From Sporichthya sp. (GTDB taxonomy: Bacteria; Actinomycetota; Actinomycetes; Sporichthyales; Sporichthyaceae): a stretch of DNA of 53,129 nucleotides. The DNA lies in NCBI RefSeq assembly GCF_013815995.1, contig NZ_JACDFE010000004.1:1-53129 (forward strand), in the 5' to 3' direction. Shown here piece by piece: positions 31,506-39,716 of the stretch; position 1 is the stretch's first letter, and each line of letters starts with the position of its first letter. The translations under genes were made by a program, and so were the position numbers. Under the pieces are notes generated by a model that was not told where the DNA came from, searched no databases, and was given only the letters and a program-made list of their open reading frames with translations.

Positions 31506-32417
31506 ATGTGTGGAATTGTGGGGTTGCACCTGCGCAACCCCGGGCTTCACCCGCATCTGGGTGACCTGCTGACCGGGATGCTCTGCGAGATGGAGAACCG
31601 CGGCGCGGACTCCGCCGGGATCGCTGTCTACGGCGACCCGACCTGGACGCCGGCAGGACGGGGCGCCCTTTCGCTCATCGAGGTCGGTGCGACAACCGGC
31701 GAGGTGGCGACCGCGCTGGGTGCCGAGGTCGGTGCCGAGGTCACCGTCACCGAGGTCGACACGATGTATCTGATTACCGGTCAGGTCGACTCCGAGACGC
31801 TGCTCGCGGCGGCCAAGAAGGTCTACCCGCGCGAGTTGGTCGGCGGTTTCGGCGCCGACCTTACGGTTCTCAAGGGCGTGGGCAGCCCGACCTCGCTCAC
31901 CGAGCGCTGGGGACTGCGTAACGCCCAGGGCTGGCAAGGCGTCGGCCACACCCGGATGGCCACCGAGTCAGCGGTCACATCGGCCGGCGCGCACCCCTAC
32001 GCCGTTGGACCGGGCCAGTGCCTGGTGCACAACGGCTCCTTCTCCAATCACGCGACGATTCGCCGTCAGCTGCGGGCGGCCGGTGTCGAGTTCGACAGCG
32101 AGAACGACACGGAGGTCGGCGCGCGCTTCGTCGCCAAGCAGCTGGCCGACGGCAAGGACGTCGAGCGGGCGCTGAAGGAGTTGTGCGCGACCTTCGACGG
32201 TTTCTACACGCTGCTGGTCTCCAATCGCGACTCCTTCGCCGTGGTCCGTGATGCGATCGCCTGCAAGCCTGCAGTGATCGCCGAGACCGACGACTGGGTC
32301 GCAATGGCCTCGGAGTTCCGTGCCCTCGCCCACCTCCCGGGGATCGAGCGTGCCCGGATCTGGGAGCCCGAGCCCGAGGTCATCTACGCCTGGACCCGTG
32401 AGGAGGTCGCTGCGTGA
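31506..32417 (+). CDS. glxB: Class II glutamine amidotransferase (GlxB/MgsA-like)
   Basis: 303 residues. It starts MCGIVGLHLRN, leaving Cys as the N-terminal nucleophile after Met removal. ENRGADSAGIAVYG, GVGHTRMATES and LVHNGSFSNH are the standard GlxB/GATase II motifs. In the N-methylglutamate pathway the matching subunit MgsA works with MgsB and MgsC to transfer the amide or methylamine nitrogen to 2-oxoglutarate. It overlaps the next gene by four bases (GTGA). Confidence 0.88.
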   Translation: MCGIVGLHLRNPGLHPHLGDLLTGMLCEMENRGADSAGIAVYGDPTWTPAGRGALSLIEVGATTGEVATALGAEVGAEVTVTEVDTMYLITGQVDSETLLAAAKKVYPRELVGGFGADLTVLKGVGSPTSLTERWGLRNAQGWQGVGHTRMATESAVTSAGAHPYAVGPGQCLVHNGSFSNHATIRRQLRAAGVEFDSENDTEVGARFVAKQLADGKDVERALKELCATFDGFYTLLVSNRDSFAVVRDAIACKPAVIAETDDWVAMASEFRALAHLPGIERARIWEPEPEVIYAWTREEVAA

Positions 32418-32510
32418 GCACCGATGTGAGCACCGATGTGAGCGCCGACGTCGCCGACGTGACAGCCGATGTCGCCGATGTGACGGCCGACGTCGCCGAG
32501 GTGACCGCTG
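32414..32510 (+). repeat. Tandem repeats encoding the GlxC N-terminus
   Basis: Imperfect repeats of GTGAGCACCGAT (three copies), then of GCCGATGTCGCCGATGTGAC type. They encode (S/A)(T/A)D-V units. Slippage is a simple source. Confidence 0.6.
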
Positions 32511-33190
32511 AGGCCACGCGCTACTGCCTGAGCCAGACGCCGCTGCGCGAGGTCAACCAGGCGCTGCATGCCGCCGGCCTCGAGGGGGAGTTCATCATCG
32601 ACCAGCCTTTCGGCGCGCATGCTGTGGCGGTCGGAGTGAACGCTCCCGTCAAGATCACTGTCAACGGCCACGTCGGCTACTACGCCGCCGGCATGAACCA
32701 GCAGGCCGAGATCATCATCGTCGGCAACGCCGGCACCGGCGTCGCTGAGAACATGATGAGCGGAACGGTCGTGGTCAAGGGCAACGCCTCGCAGTCGGCC
32801 GGGGCCACCGCGCACGGTGGGCTGCTGGTGATCGAGGGCGACGCCGCAGCCCGTTGCGGCATTTCGATGAAGGGCGTCGACATCGTCGTCGGCGGAAACA
32901 TCGGCCACAACAGTGCCTTCATGGCCCAGGCCGGACGCTTGGTGGTCCGCGGCGGGGCCGGCGACGGTCTCGGCGACTCGATCTACGAGGCCCGCCTCTA
33001 CATCCGCGGGGCCGCCGCCTCCCTCGGTGCCGACTGCGTCGCCAAGGAGATGCGGCCCGAGCACCACGAGGAACTCGCCGGGCTGCTCAAGTCCGCCGGA
33101 TTCGAGGACGACGATCCGGCCTCGTACACCCGCTACGGCTCGGCCCGGCAGCTCTACCACTTCCACGTCGACAACACGTCGGCGTACTGA
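32414..33190 (+). CDS. glxC: GXGXG-domain glutamate synthase-like subunit (GlxC/MgsB)
   Basis: 258 residues from the GTG overlapping the previous stop. The right-handed beta-helix domain of glutamate synthases is shown by the glycine repeats VGNAGTGVAENMMSGTVVVK, KGNASQSAGATAHGG and VGGNIGHNSAFMAQAG. The first 35 residues are an odd repeat of TDVSTDVSADVADVTADVAD type, absent from usual family members, and many of its Val codons are GTG, so the true start may be further in. It probably links the amidotransferase and FMN subunits. Confidence 0.85.
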   Translation: MSTDVSTDVSADVADVTADVADVTADVAEVTAEATRYCLSQTPLREVNQALHAAGLEGEFIIDQPFGAHAVAVGVNAPVKITVNGHVGYYAAGMNQQAEIIIVGNAGTGVAENMMSGTVVVKGNASQSAGATAHGGLLVIEGDAAARCGISMKGVDIVVGGNIGHNSAFMAQAGRLVVRGGAGDGLGDSIYEARLYIRGAAASLGADCVAKEMRPEHHEELAGLLKSAGFEDDDPASYTRYGSARQLYHFHVDNTSAY

Positions 33191-33206
33191 TCGGGAGCAC
33201 ACGACC

Positions 33207-34553
33207 ATGGCTTACACCGACGACGATCGCGCCCGGCTCGGCCTGCGTGAGTCCGCGACCTTCGACCGGGCCACGATCGCGGCGATCCAGCGTGCCGCCC
33301 AGACCGGCATCTACGACATCCGCGGGTGGGGCGCCAAGCGAGCGCTGCCGCACTTCGACGACCTGTTGTTCCTCGGAGCGTCGATGTCCCGGTATCCCTT
33401 GGAGGGCTATCGCGAGAAGTGCGGGACCGACGTGGTCCTCGGCACCCGCAACGCCAAGTACCCCCTGCACCTGCAGACCCCGGTGACGATCGCGGGTATG
33501 TCCTTCGGCGCACTCAGCGGCCGGGCGAAGGAGGCGCTCGGACGCGGCGCGTCCGAGGTCGGTACGTCGACGACGACTGGTGACGGCGGCATGACGCCGG
33601 AGGAGCGTGGTCAGTCCAAGCACCTCGTTTACCAGTACCTCCCGAGCCGTTACGGCATGAACCCCGACGACCTGCGCAAGGCCGACGCGATCGAGATCGT
33701 GCTCGGCCAGGGAGCGAAGCCGGGCGGTGGCGGCATGCTGCTCGGTCAGAAGATCTCCGAGCGGGTCGCCGGCATGCGAACTCTTCCCCAAGGCATCGAC
33801 CAGCGCTCGGCGTCGCGCCACCCCGACTGGACCGGCCCGGACGATCTCGCCATCAAGATCGTCGAACTCCGGGAGATCACCGACTGGGAGAAGCCGATCT
33901 ACGTCAAGGTCGGAGCCACCCGCACCTACTACGACGTCAAGCTCGCCTGCCATGCCGGCGCCGACGTCGTCGTGGTTGACGGAATGCAGGGCGGCACCGC
34001 CGCCACGCAGGACGTCTTCATCGAGCACGTCGGCATCCCGACCCTGGCCGCGATTCCGCAGGCCGTGCAGGCGCTGCAGGAGCTCGGGCTGCACCGGGAG
34101 GTTCAGTTGATCGTCTCCGGCGGCATCCGCAACGGTGCCGACGTCGCCAAGGCGATGGCCCTGGGTGCGGACGCGGTGGCGATCGGGACGGCAGCGCTCA
34201 TCGCTCTCGGCGACAACGACCCCAAATGGTCAGCGGAGTATGAGGCGCTCGGCAGCGCAGCCGGCTTCTACGACGACTTCCAGGATGGCAAGGACCCCGC
34301 CGGCATCTCGACCCAGGACCCGGAGCTCGCGGCCCGGTTCGACCCGATCGTGGGCGGGCGCCGGCTCGCGAACTTCCTGCGGGTGCTCACGATGGAGGCC
34401 CAGACCGTCGCGCGCGCCTGCGGCAAGGCACACCTAACGCACCTCGAGCCCGAGGACCTCGTCGCGGTGTCCATCGAGGCCGCCGCCATGGCTCGGGTGC
34501 CGCTCGCCGGCACCTCGTGGATCCCCGGCTGGAACAACGGAGGCACCTTCTGA
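33207..34553 (+). CDS. glxD: FMN-binding glutamate synthase domain protein (GlxD/MgsC)
   Basis: 448 residues from the ATG at 33207. The FMN TIM-barrel of the glutamate synthase family is shown by MSFGALSGRAKEALGRGASE, GQGAKPGGGGMLLGQKIS, VVVDGMQGGTAATQD and VSGGIRNGADVAKAMALGAD. The cysteine cluster of the full GltB 3Fe-4S site is reduced to one visible Cys (ARACGKAHLTHL), though that may be normal for the family. This is the synthase subunit that reduces the imine. It is the third subunit after GlxB and GlxC. The stop overlaps the next start (TGATG). Confidence 0.9.
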   Translation: MAYTDDDRARLGLRESATFDRATIAAIQRAAQTGIYDIRGWGAKRALPHFDDLLFLGASMSRYPLEGYREKCGTDVVLGTRNAKYPLHLQTPVTIAGMSFGALSGRAKEALGRGASEVGTSTTTGDGGMTPEERGQSKHLVYQYLPSRYGMNPDDLRKADAIEIVLGQGAKPGGGGMLLGQKISERVAGMRTLPQGIDQRSASRHPDWTGPDDLAIKIVELREITDWEKPIYVKVGATRTYYDVKLACHAGADVVVVDGMQGGTAATQDVFIEHVGIPTLAAIPQAVQALQELGLHREVQLIVSGGIRNGADVAKAMALGADAVAIGTAALIALGDNDPKWSAEYEALGSAAGFYDDFQDGKDPAGISTQDPELAARFDPIVGGRRLANFLRVLTMEAQTVARACGKAHLTHLEPEDLVAVSIEAAAMARVPLAGTSWIPGWNNGGTF

Positions 34554-35731
34554 TGGCCAGTAGGGCAGTCGTCATCGGCGGCGGGCTGATCGGCCTGTCG
34601 ATCGCCCGCGCCCTCACCGAACGCGGTCTGTCGGAGGTGCTCGTCCTTGAGCGCCAGGTCCTCGCCGGTGGCGGGACGGGCAAGTCCAGCGGCATCGTCC
34701 GCTCGCACTACGGCGTCCCGTCCATCGCCGCCATGGCCTGGCGCAGCCTTCCCGTGTTCGAGGAACTCGGTGAGGAGGTGGGCTTCCGCCAGGTCGGCTA
34801 CACCGTCATCGTCGGCGAGGAGAACGTCGAGCCGCTCAAGGCCAACACCGCGATGCACCAGAGCCTGGGGATCGACGTCGACCTCATCGACAACGATCAG
34901 CTCGAGGCGCTCTGGCCGATGATGGAGATCGGCGACGTCGCCTCGGCGTCGTACGAGCCCCGCGGCGGGTTCGCCGACGCGACCCAGCTCGCCCTCCACT
35001 ACGGCCAGGTGGCCCGCGCCAAGGGCGCGAGGATCCGCCAGAGCACGCCCGTCGCGCGGATCCTCACCAAGGGGGAGAAGGTCACCGGCGTTGAGCTCGC
35101 AAGCGGCGAGGTCGTCGAGGCGGACCTCGTCATCGTGGCGGCCGGCTGGTGGTCGGCCAAGCTCCTCGCGGACCTCGGCATCGACTTTCCGATCGAGGCG
35201 TACCGCTCGGAGCTGATCATCGTCGACGCGGGCGTGCCGCTGGCGAACGTGCCGGTGGTGTCCGACCTGGTGAGCCTGCAGTACTGCCGGCTCGAGGGCG
35301 CCGGTCAGTTCCTGGTCGGCAACAGCGACCACGCCGATTTCGAGAAGAAGTACGCCGACGCCGACACCTACTCGAACGTCGTCAGCGAGGCGAGCATCAT
35401 GAGGTACGCCGAGAAGCTGATGCATCGCTTCCCCGGTTTTCCGGACCCGTCGGTCACCCACAACTACGCCGGGGTCTACGACGTCCTGCCCGACTGGAAT
35501 CCCGTCATCGCCCCGGCCGGTCAGGTCGAGGGCCTTCTCGTGTGTGCCGGTTTCGCCGGTCACGGCTTCAAGATCGCCCCCGCCGTGGGCGACCTCGTCG
35601 CGGACCTGGTCTTCGAGGGGGAGAGCACCGACCCGGACATCCCGGCCTCGGACTTCCGCTTGGAACGGTTCGCCGAGGGCAAGTTCCTCTCCAGCCTGCA
35701 CCCCTACGTGGGCGCCGGCGAGATGCGCTGA
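34553..35731 (+). CDS. DAO/sarcosine-oxidase-beta-like FAD oxidoreductase
   Basis: 392 residues. The N-terminal Rossmann loop VIGGGLIGLSIARALTERGL binds FAD, and later VCAGFAGHGFKIAPAVGDLV is the C-terminal flavin contact of the DAO family. It resembles the SoxB/MgdA-type subunit that oxidises N-methyl amino acids. The alpha, gamma and delta subunits of N-methylglutamate dehydrogenase are absent, so it is either a single-subunit oxidase or a different enzyme. The location right after glxD supports an amine or N-methyl amino acid substrate. Confidence 0.85.
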   Translation: MASRAVVIGGGLIGLSIARALTERGLSEVLVLERQVLAGGGTGKSSGIVRSHYGVPSIAAMAWRSLPVFEELGEEVGFRQVGYTVIVGEENVEPLKANTAMHQSLGIDVDLIDNDQLEALWPMMEIGDVASASYEPRGGFADATQLALHYGQVARAKGARIRQSTPVARILTKGEKVTGVELASGEVVEADLVIVAAGWWSAKLLADLGIDFPIEAYRSELIIVDAGVPLANVPVVSDLVSLQYCRLEGAGQFLVGNSDHADFEKKYADADTYSNVVSEASIMRYAEKLMHRFPGFPDPSVTHNYAGVYDVLPDWNPVIAPAGQVEGLLVCAGFAGHGFKIAPAVGDLVADLVFEGESTDPDIPASDFRLERFAEGKFLSSLHPYVGAGEMR

Positions 35732-35738
35732 CGATTCG

Positions 35739-36191
35739 ATGATCCTCGATGCCTTGCGGGTGGCGCCGGTTCGGTGGCGCAACGGTGCCGGCGCCACTCG
35801 AGAGCTGGCCATCGCGACAGATTCCGACGGCGAGACGCTGTGGCGGATCAGTCTCGCCGACATCGACAAGGCTGCGCCGTTCTCGGAGTTCCCTGGCCTG
35901 GATCGCCTCTTCACGGCGCTCGGTGAGCTCCGCCTGACCATCGACGGATCAGTCGTCCATCTCGAGTCCGGCGGGCAGGTCCGGTTCCCCGGAGAGGCGC
36001 TGGTATCGGTCGCCCTCGACCAGCCGACCCGGGCCCTGAACGTGATGACCCGTCGGGGTGCCTGGCACGCCGAGGTCGTCCATCGCCCGGCCGGTCAACG
36101 CATGAGTCAGGGCGCGCATGCGACCGTAGTCCTGGGCGAGCTGGATGCCGACGTCCTGCTGACCTCGCTGACGGCGGTTGCCGATGTCTGA
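35739..36191 (+). CDS. hutD: HutD-family protein
   Basis: 150 residues. WRNGAGATRELA near residue 14, LWRISLADIDKAAPFSEFPG and DRLFTALGE are HutD signatures. HutD proteins are cupin-like and are thought to moderate histidine utilisation, perhaps by binding N-formylglutamate; a role outside hut loci is not proven. The ATG is eight bases past the oxidase stop, and the end overlaps the next start by eight bases. No hutU, hutH or hutI is nearby, which is unusual. Confidence 0.8.
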   Translation: MILDALRVAPVRWRNGAGATRELAIATDSDGETLWRISLADIDKAAPFSEFPGLDRLFTALGELRLTIDGSVVHLESGGQVRFPGEALVSVALDQPTRALNVMTRRGAWHAEVVHRPAGQRMSQGAHATVVLGELDADVLLTSLTAVADV

Positions 36192-37398
36192 CACCGTGAC
36201 CTCACTGCTCGCGGAGATCGCGGACGTCGGAACCGATCCGCAACGCGGCGGCTACTCCCGGCCCGTCTGGTCCACCGCGGAGCTCGAGCTTCGGGAATGG
36301 TTCGTCGCGAAGGCGGGCGACCGCGGCCTCGATGTCGAGACCGATCGGAACGGGATCATCTGGGCCTGGCACGTCTCGGGCCGCGACCGTTCCGGCGCGG
36401 TGGTGACGGGCAGTCACCTCGACTCGGTGCCGGGTGGGGGTGCATTCGACGGTCCCCTCGGTGTCGCCTCAGCGCTGGTCGCCTTCGACCATCTGACGTC
36501 CAGGGGGGTGGCGCCCGACCGCCCCAGGGCCATCGCCGTCTTTCCCGAGGAGGAGGGGTCCCGGTTCGGCCTCGCCTGCCTCGGGTCGCAACTGATGACG
36601 GGGGCCGTCACCCCTGACCGGGCGCGTGCCCTGAAGGACGGCGACGGCACGACGTTCGCCGAGGTGTGCGCGAAGGCAGGCCTCGACCCGGCGCACCTGG
36701 GTGCCGATCCGGCGGCCCTGGCCCGCATCGACACCTTCGTCGAGCTCCACGTCGAGCAGGGCCGCGGCCTCGTCGACCTCGACCGGCCGGTGGCGGTCGC
36801 GTCCTCGATCCTCGGCCACGGACGGTGGCGGATCACGGTCCACGGAGAAGGCAACCACGCGGGCGCCACGCTCATGGCTGACCGCCGAGACCCGCTGGTC
36901 GCCGCAGCGAAGCTCGTCGTCGGGATCCAGTCGCTCGCGCGGGAGACGGCTGATGCCCGGGCCACCGTCGGGCGGCTGATCCCGACCCCCGGCGGCACGA
37001 ACGTCATCGCGTCCCGGGTCGACGTCTGGCTCGACGTTCGTCATCCCGAGGACACGGTCGTGCACGCGCTCGTCGAACGGATCCGGCGATCCGCCGGTCG
37101 GCTGGCGGCGGAAGAGGGATGTACCGCCACGGTCGTCGAGGAGTCCTACAGCCCCACCGTCGACTTCGACCCGCAGCTTCGCGAGGACCTCGCAATGGTT
37201 CTCGGGAACGCGCCGGTCCTCGGCACCGGGGCCGGCCACGATGCCGGCGTCCTGAAGGAGCACGTGCGCACCGCAATGCTCTTCGTCCGCAACCCCACCG
37301 GGATCTCCCACTCGCCCAATGAGTACATCGAGGACGCCGATGCCGAGGCGGGAGCCCTCGCGCTCGCCGCCGGCCTCGAACTCCTCCTGACCAGGTGA
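36184..37398 (+). CDS. M20-family N-carbamoyl amino acid/allantoate amidohydrolase
   Basis: 404 residues from the ATG at 36184. The dinuclear metal motifs read GSHLDSVPGGGAFDGPLGV, FPEEEGSRFG and FVELHVEQGRGL. The C-terminal GTGAGHDAGVLKEHV and NPTGISHSPNEYIE complete the family pattern of AllC and beta-ureidopropionase/L-carbamoylase enzymes. It cleaves an N-carbamoyl group, releasing ammonia and an amino acid. With the oxidase upstream it could release an N-methyl amino acid for oxidation; this is inference. Confidence 0.88.
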   Translation: MSDTVTSLLAEIADVGTDPQRGGYSRPVWSTAELELREWFVAKAGDRGLDVETDRNGIIWAWHVSGRDRSGAVVTGSHLDSVPGGGAFDGPLGVASALVAFDHLTSRGVAPDRPRAIAVFPEEEGSRFGLACLGSQLMTGAVTPDRARALKDGDGTTFAEVCAKAGLDPAHLGADPAALARIDTFVELHVEQGRGLVDLDRPVAVASSILGHGRWRITVHGEGNHAGATLMADRRDPLVAAAKLVVGIQSLARETADARATVGRLIPTPGGTNVIASRVDVWLDVRHPEDTVVHALVERIRRSAGRLAAEEGCTATVVEESYSPTVDFDPQLREDLAMVLGNAPVLGTGAGHDAGVLKEHVRTAMLFVRNPTGISHSPNEYIEDADAEAGALALAAGLELLLTR

Positions 37399-37418
37399 GC
37401 GGGCGTCATGGATAAGGT

Positions 37419-38075
37419 ATGTGCGTGCCCGAAGACGAGAGCCTGCTGCGCGATCGCGCGGGCATCGCTCGGAGTCGCGCGACCGACGAGTCGCTCGACT
37501 CGGTCGCGCTCGAGGTTGCCATTGCTCGCAATGTCCGTGACCTGCGCACTCACCGCGGCCTTTCGGTCGCGGACATGGCTGTCGAGGTCGGCATCTCGAA
37601 GGCGATGCTGTCCAAGATCGAGAACGCTCAGACCGCGTGCAGCCTGAGTACTCTCGCCGCTCTCGCACGGGGCCTCGATGTTCCGGTGACCTCGTTGTTC
37701 CGTGGTGCGGACACCGAACGCCAAGTGTCCTATGTCAAGGCCGGCCGCGGGACCCGGATCGTGCGCAATGGGTCCCAGGCCGGCCACGACTACGAGCTGC
37801 TCGGCACACTCCGCGGAGAGCACAAGCGCCTTGAGTGCCTCATGGTGACGTTGACGGCCAAGAGCGACACCTATCCGCTGTTTCAGCACCCGGGCACGGA
37901 GTTCATCTACATGCTCGAAGGCAAGATGGACTATGAGCATGGTCGCTCGACGTACCGGCTTGGACCAGGCGACTCCCTTCAGTTCGACGGCGAAGGCACG
38001 CACGGTCCGGCAATCCTGGTACAGGTTCCGATCCGCTTCCTGTCTGTGATCGCGTTTCCAGACATATCCGTCTGA
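37419..38075 (+). CDS. XRE-type HTH regulator with C-terminal cupin
   Basis: About 218 residues. The helix-turn-helix spans roughly residues 40-90 (RNVRDLRTHRGLSVADMAVE, VGISKAMLSKIENAQTACSL). The C-terminal cupin (FQHPGTEFIYMLEGKMDYEH, RLGPGDSLQFDGEGTHGP) is the ligand domain. The start may be the ATG at 37419 or the GTG at 37425. Such regulators control amine and puuR-type catabolic operons and often repress until an amino acid or polyamine binds. It is the last gene of the glnT-M20 run. Confidence 0.87.
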   Translation: MCVPEDESLLRDRAGIARSRATDESLDSVALEVAIARNVRDLRTHRGLSVADMAVEVGISKAMLSKIENAQTACSLSTLAALARGLDVPVTSLFRGADTERQVSYVKAGRGTRIVRNGSQAGHDYELLGTLRGEHKRLECLMVTLTAKSDTYPLFQHPGTEFIYMLEGKMDYEHGRSTYRLGPGDSLQFDGEGTHGPAILVQVPIRFLSVIAFPDISV

Positions 38076-38225
38076 CGCGGCTGAGCGCGCCCCACTCTGA
38101 TTGGGGGCTCGCTTGCCACCAGATGTCCGCCGTCATGCGGATTCGGACATTCCGCCGGAAACGGGGACAAGCCATCAGAAACACGACCGTAACACGCGAG
38201 CAATTCCGACGAGGGTTTCATCTCC

Positions 38226-38240
38226 GTAGACTGTGTCCAC
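38226..38240. promoter_or_regulatory. GTAGAC-type inverted repeat
   Basis: GTAGAC-N3-GTCCAC, one mismatch from symmetrical, about 90 bases before the small frame at 38328. The other 230 bases of this intergenic stretch (38076-38327) contain no supported gene, although GTGCT-AC-AGCAC near 38256 is another short palindrome. Confidence 0.4.
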
Positions 38241-38327
38241 CTAGAGTTAACAGGTAGTGCTACAGCACGCGCTGCCGTTCCGGTGATCCGGTCCGGCAGT
38301 CCCCGAATACGAGGAGATGCATCATTC

Positions 38328-38387
38328 ATGGTGAAGGCCACGACCGGGACCATTCCCGGCATGCGCGTCCCGGGCTGGTCCCGATGA
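38328..38387 (+). CDS. 19-residue upstream ORF coupled to the next gene
   Basis: GAGGAG at 38311-38316 precedes an ATG that encodes MVKATTGTIPGMRVPGWSR and stops at 38387 in an ATGA overlap with the start at 38384. The overlap and ribosome site suggest real translation and coupling to the exported hydrolase. The peptide is not recognised; a leader peptide or a tiny peptide product are both possible. Confidence 0.4.
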   Translation: MVKATTGTIPGMRVPGWSR

Positions 38388-39625
38388 AGACGAGAATCCA
38401 GCGTCTCGCGGTCTGGGGCGCAGCCGCAGCGCTCCTGACCGCGGGCGCGGCGCTGCCGTTGACCGGCGCCTCCGCCGAGGACACCCGCACGGAAGCCCAG
38501 CTGGCCGCCGCCGCCACGGCCGCCCGCGAAAAGATCTTCGGCGCCGACTGGGCCAACCCGGACAACGTCCAGGTCAAGTGGGTCGCCATCACGACCTACA
38601 TCGCCAACTTCGGCGGCCGCATCGTGCTGCTCGACTCCACGATCATGGACAACCTGCAGGGGTCGAACCAGACGCCCTACATCAGCCTCGACGAGGTCAT
38701 CGACGCAAAGCCTGAGGCAATCCTCCAGAACCACACGCACCTCGACCAGATGCGTCACGCCTCGCGGATCGCGGCGATCACCGGGGCACAGCTGGTCACC
38801 ACGGCCGGCGGCTGCCTTTTCGCCAAGCGGGATGCCATCCAGCGTGGCTTCAAAGAGTCCGCGGTCAACTGCAACTACGTCCGCGACTCTTCCGGGCGCG
38901 TGTTCACCGGTCTGGACACCTACGCTCTCCCGATTAGCGGCGAACCCTTGGTCACGCCGTTCGGCACGGTCGGCAAACCGGAGAGCCCGATCCCGGGTCT
39001 CGACATCACGGTCGTGAACATCAAGCACAGCCAGATCCGGCCGTACCCGGACGACTTGACCTACCCCTACGTCGGCGCGGACCCCTCGCCCCTGGTCGAC
39101 GACACGCCGTCGCCCGAGCAGTTGGCCGACTTCGGGCTCACACAGGACTTCGACAACGGCAACCTGCTCTTCATGGTGGGCTACAAGGGCTTCAACGTCG
39201 TCCACCACGGATCCTCCGGCTCACTCAACCCGATCGAGCCGGGCCAAGCCGAGATTCGCGAGGGGCTGCGGGCTCTCTCGCTGAAGGAACGCCCGGACGT
39301 CGAGCTGGGCGGGATCCAGGAGCTGACCTACACCAACGGCTTCGTCGAGGCTCGTCGGTACGCGGAGGAGATCGGGGCCAAGCTGTACATCCCGCTCCAC
39401 CACGGCAACTGGCTGCCGCCGATCACGGCCGAGGCCCGCTCCTACTACGACGGCTGGCTGGCCGAGATGCAGAGGACGACGGCGAGCGTCTTCCCGAAGC
39501 TGTGTTTCGTGGTCGAGGAGAACATGGCCACCGCGTTCACCTTCAACGTCAAGAAGTGGGCGGGCGACAAGACCGGACCGTTCGAAGCGATCGGCGGGCC
39601 GGGCTGCTACACCGGCTCAGGCTGA
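38384..39625 (+). CDS. Exported metallo-beta-lactamase-fold hydrolase
   Basis: 413 residues with an N-terminal signal peptide (hydrophobic run AVWGAAAALLTAGAALPLTG, then an Ala-x-Ala cleavage site at GASA). The metal motif is NHTHLDQMRHA near residue 118, HxHxD but with Gln in the usual following His position, and further histidines are in VVHHGSSGSL and YIPLHHGNW. It is thus a metallo-beta-lactamase-fold hydrolase acting outside the membrane. Substrate is unknown. It is translated in a TGA-overlap with a small upstream frame. Confidence 0.82.
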   Translation: MKTRIQRLAVWGAAAALLTAGAALPLTGASAEDTRTEAQLAAAATAAREKIFGADWANPDNVQVKWVAITTYIANFGGRIVLLDSTIMDNLQGSNQTPYISLDEVIDAKPEAILQNHTHLDQMRHASRIAAITGAQLVTTAGGCLFAKRDAIQRGFKESAVNCNYVRDSSGRVFTGLDTYALPISGEPLVTPFGTVGKPESPIPGLDITVVNIKHSQIRPYPDDLTYPYVGADPSPLVDDTPSPEQLADFGLTQDFDNGNLLFMVGYKGFNVVHHGSSGSLNPIEPGQAEIREGLRALSLKERPDVELGGIQELTYTNGFVEARRYAEEIGAKLYIPLHHGNWLPPITAEARSYYDGWLAEMQRTTASVFPKLCFVVEENMATAFTFNVKKWAGDKTGPFEAIGGPGCYTGSG

Positions 39626-39632
39626 GGTCAGG

Positions 39633-39668
39633 GTCGCCGGAGGCGGGGCTCGTCCCGCCTCCGGCGAC
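39633..39668 (+). terminator. Perfect 15-bp hairpin after the exported hydrolase
   Basis: GTCGCCGGAGGCGGG pairs perfectly with CCCGCCTCCGGCGAC over a six-base loop, then CTTCCGTTTC. The T-run is short, so termination may be partial, which would reduce transcription into the next three genes. Confidence 0.55.
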
Positions 39669-39716
39669 TTCCGTTTCACCCGCATCGAACCAGCTCTTGT
39701 CCCCAGTGAGGAATCC

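Noticed and set aside
34268-35941. Long minus-strand open frame of 557 codons antisense to the DAO oxidase and glxD end
   Set aside because: It lies opposite well-supported genes, its translation is charged and low-complexity with no domain pattern, and high GC content makes such shadows common.
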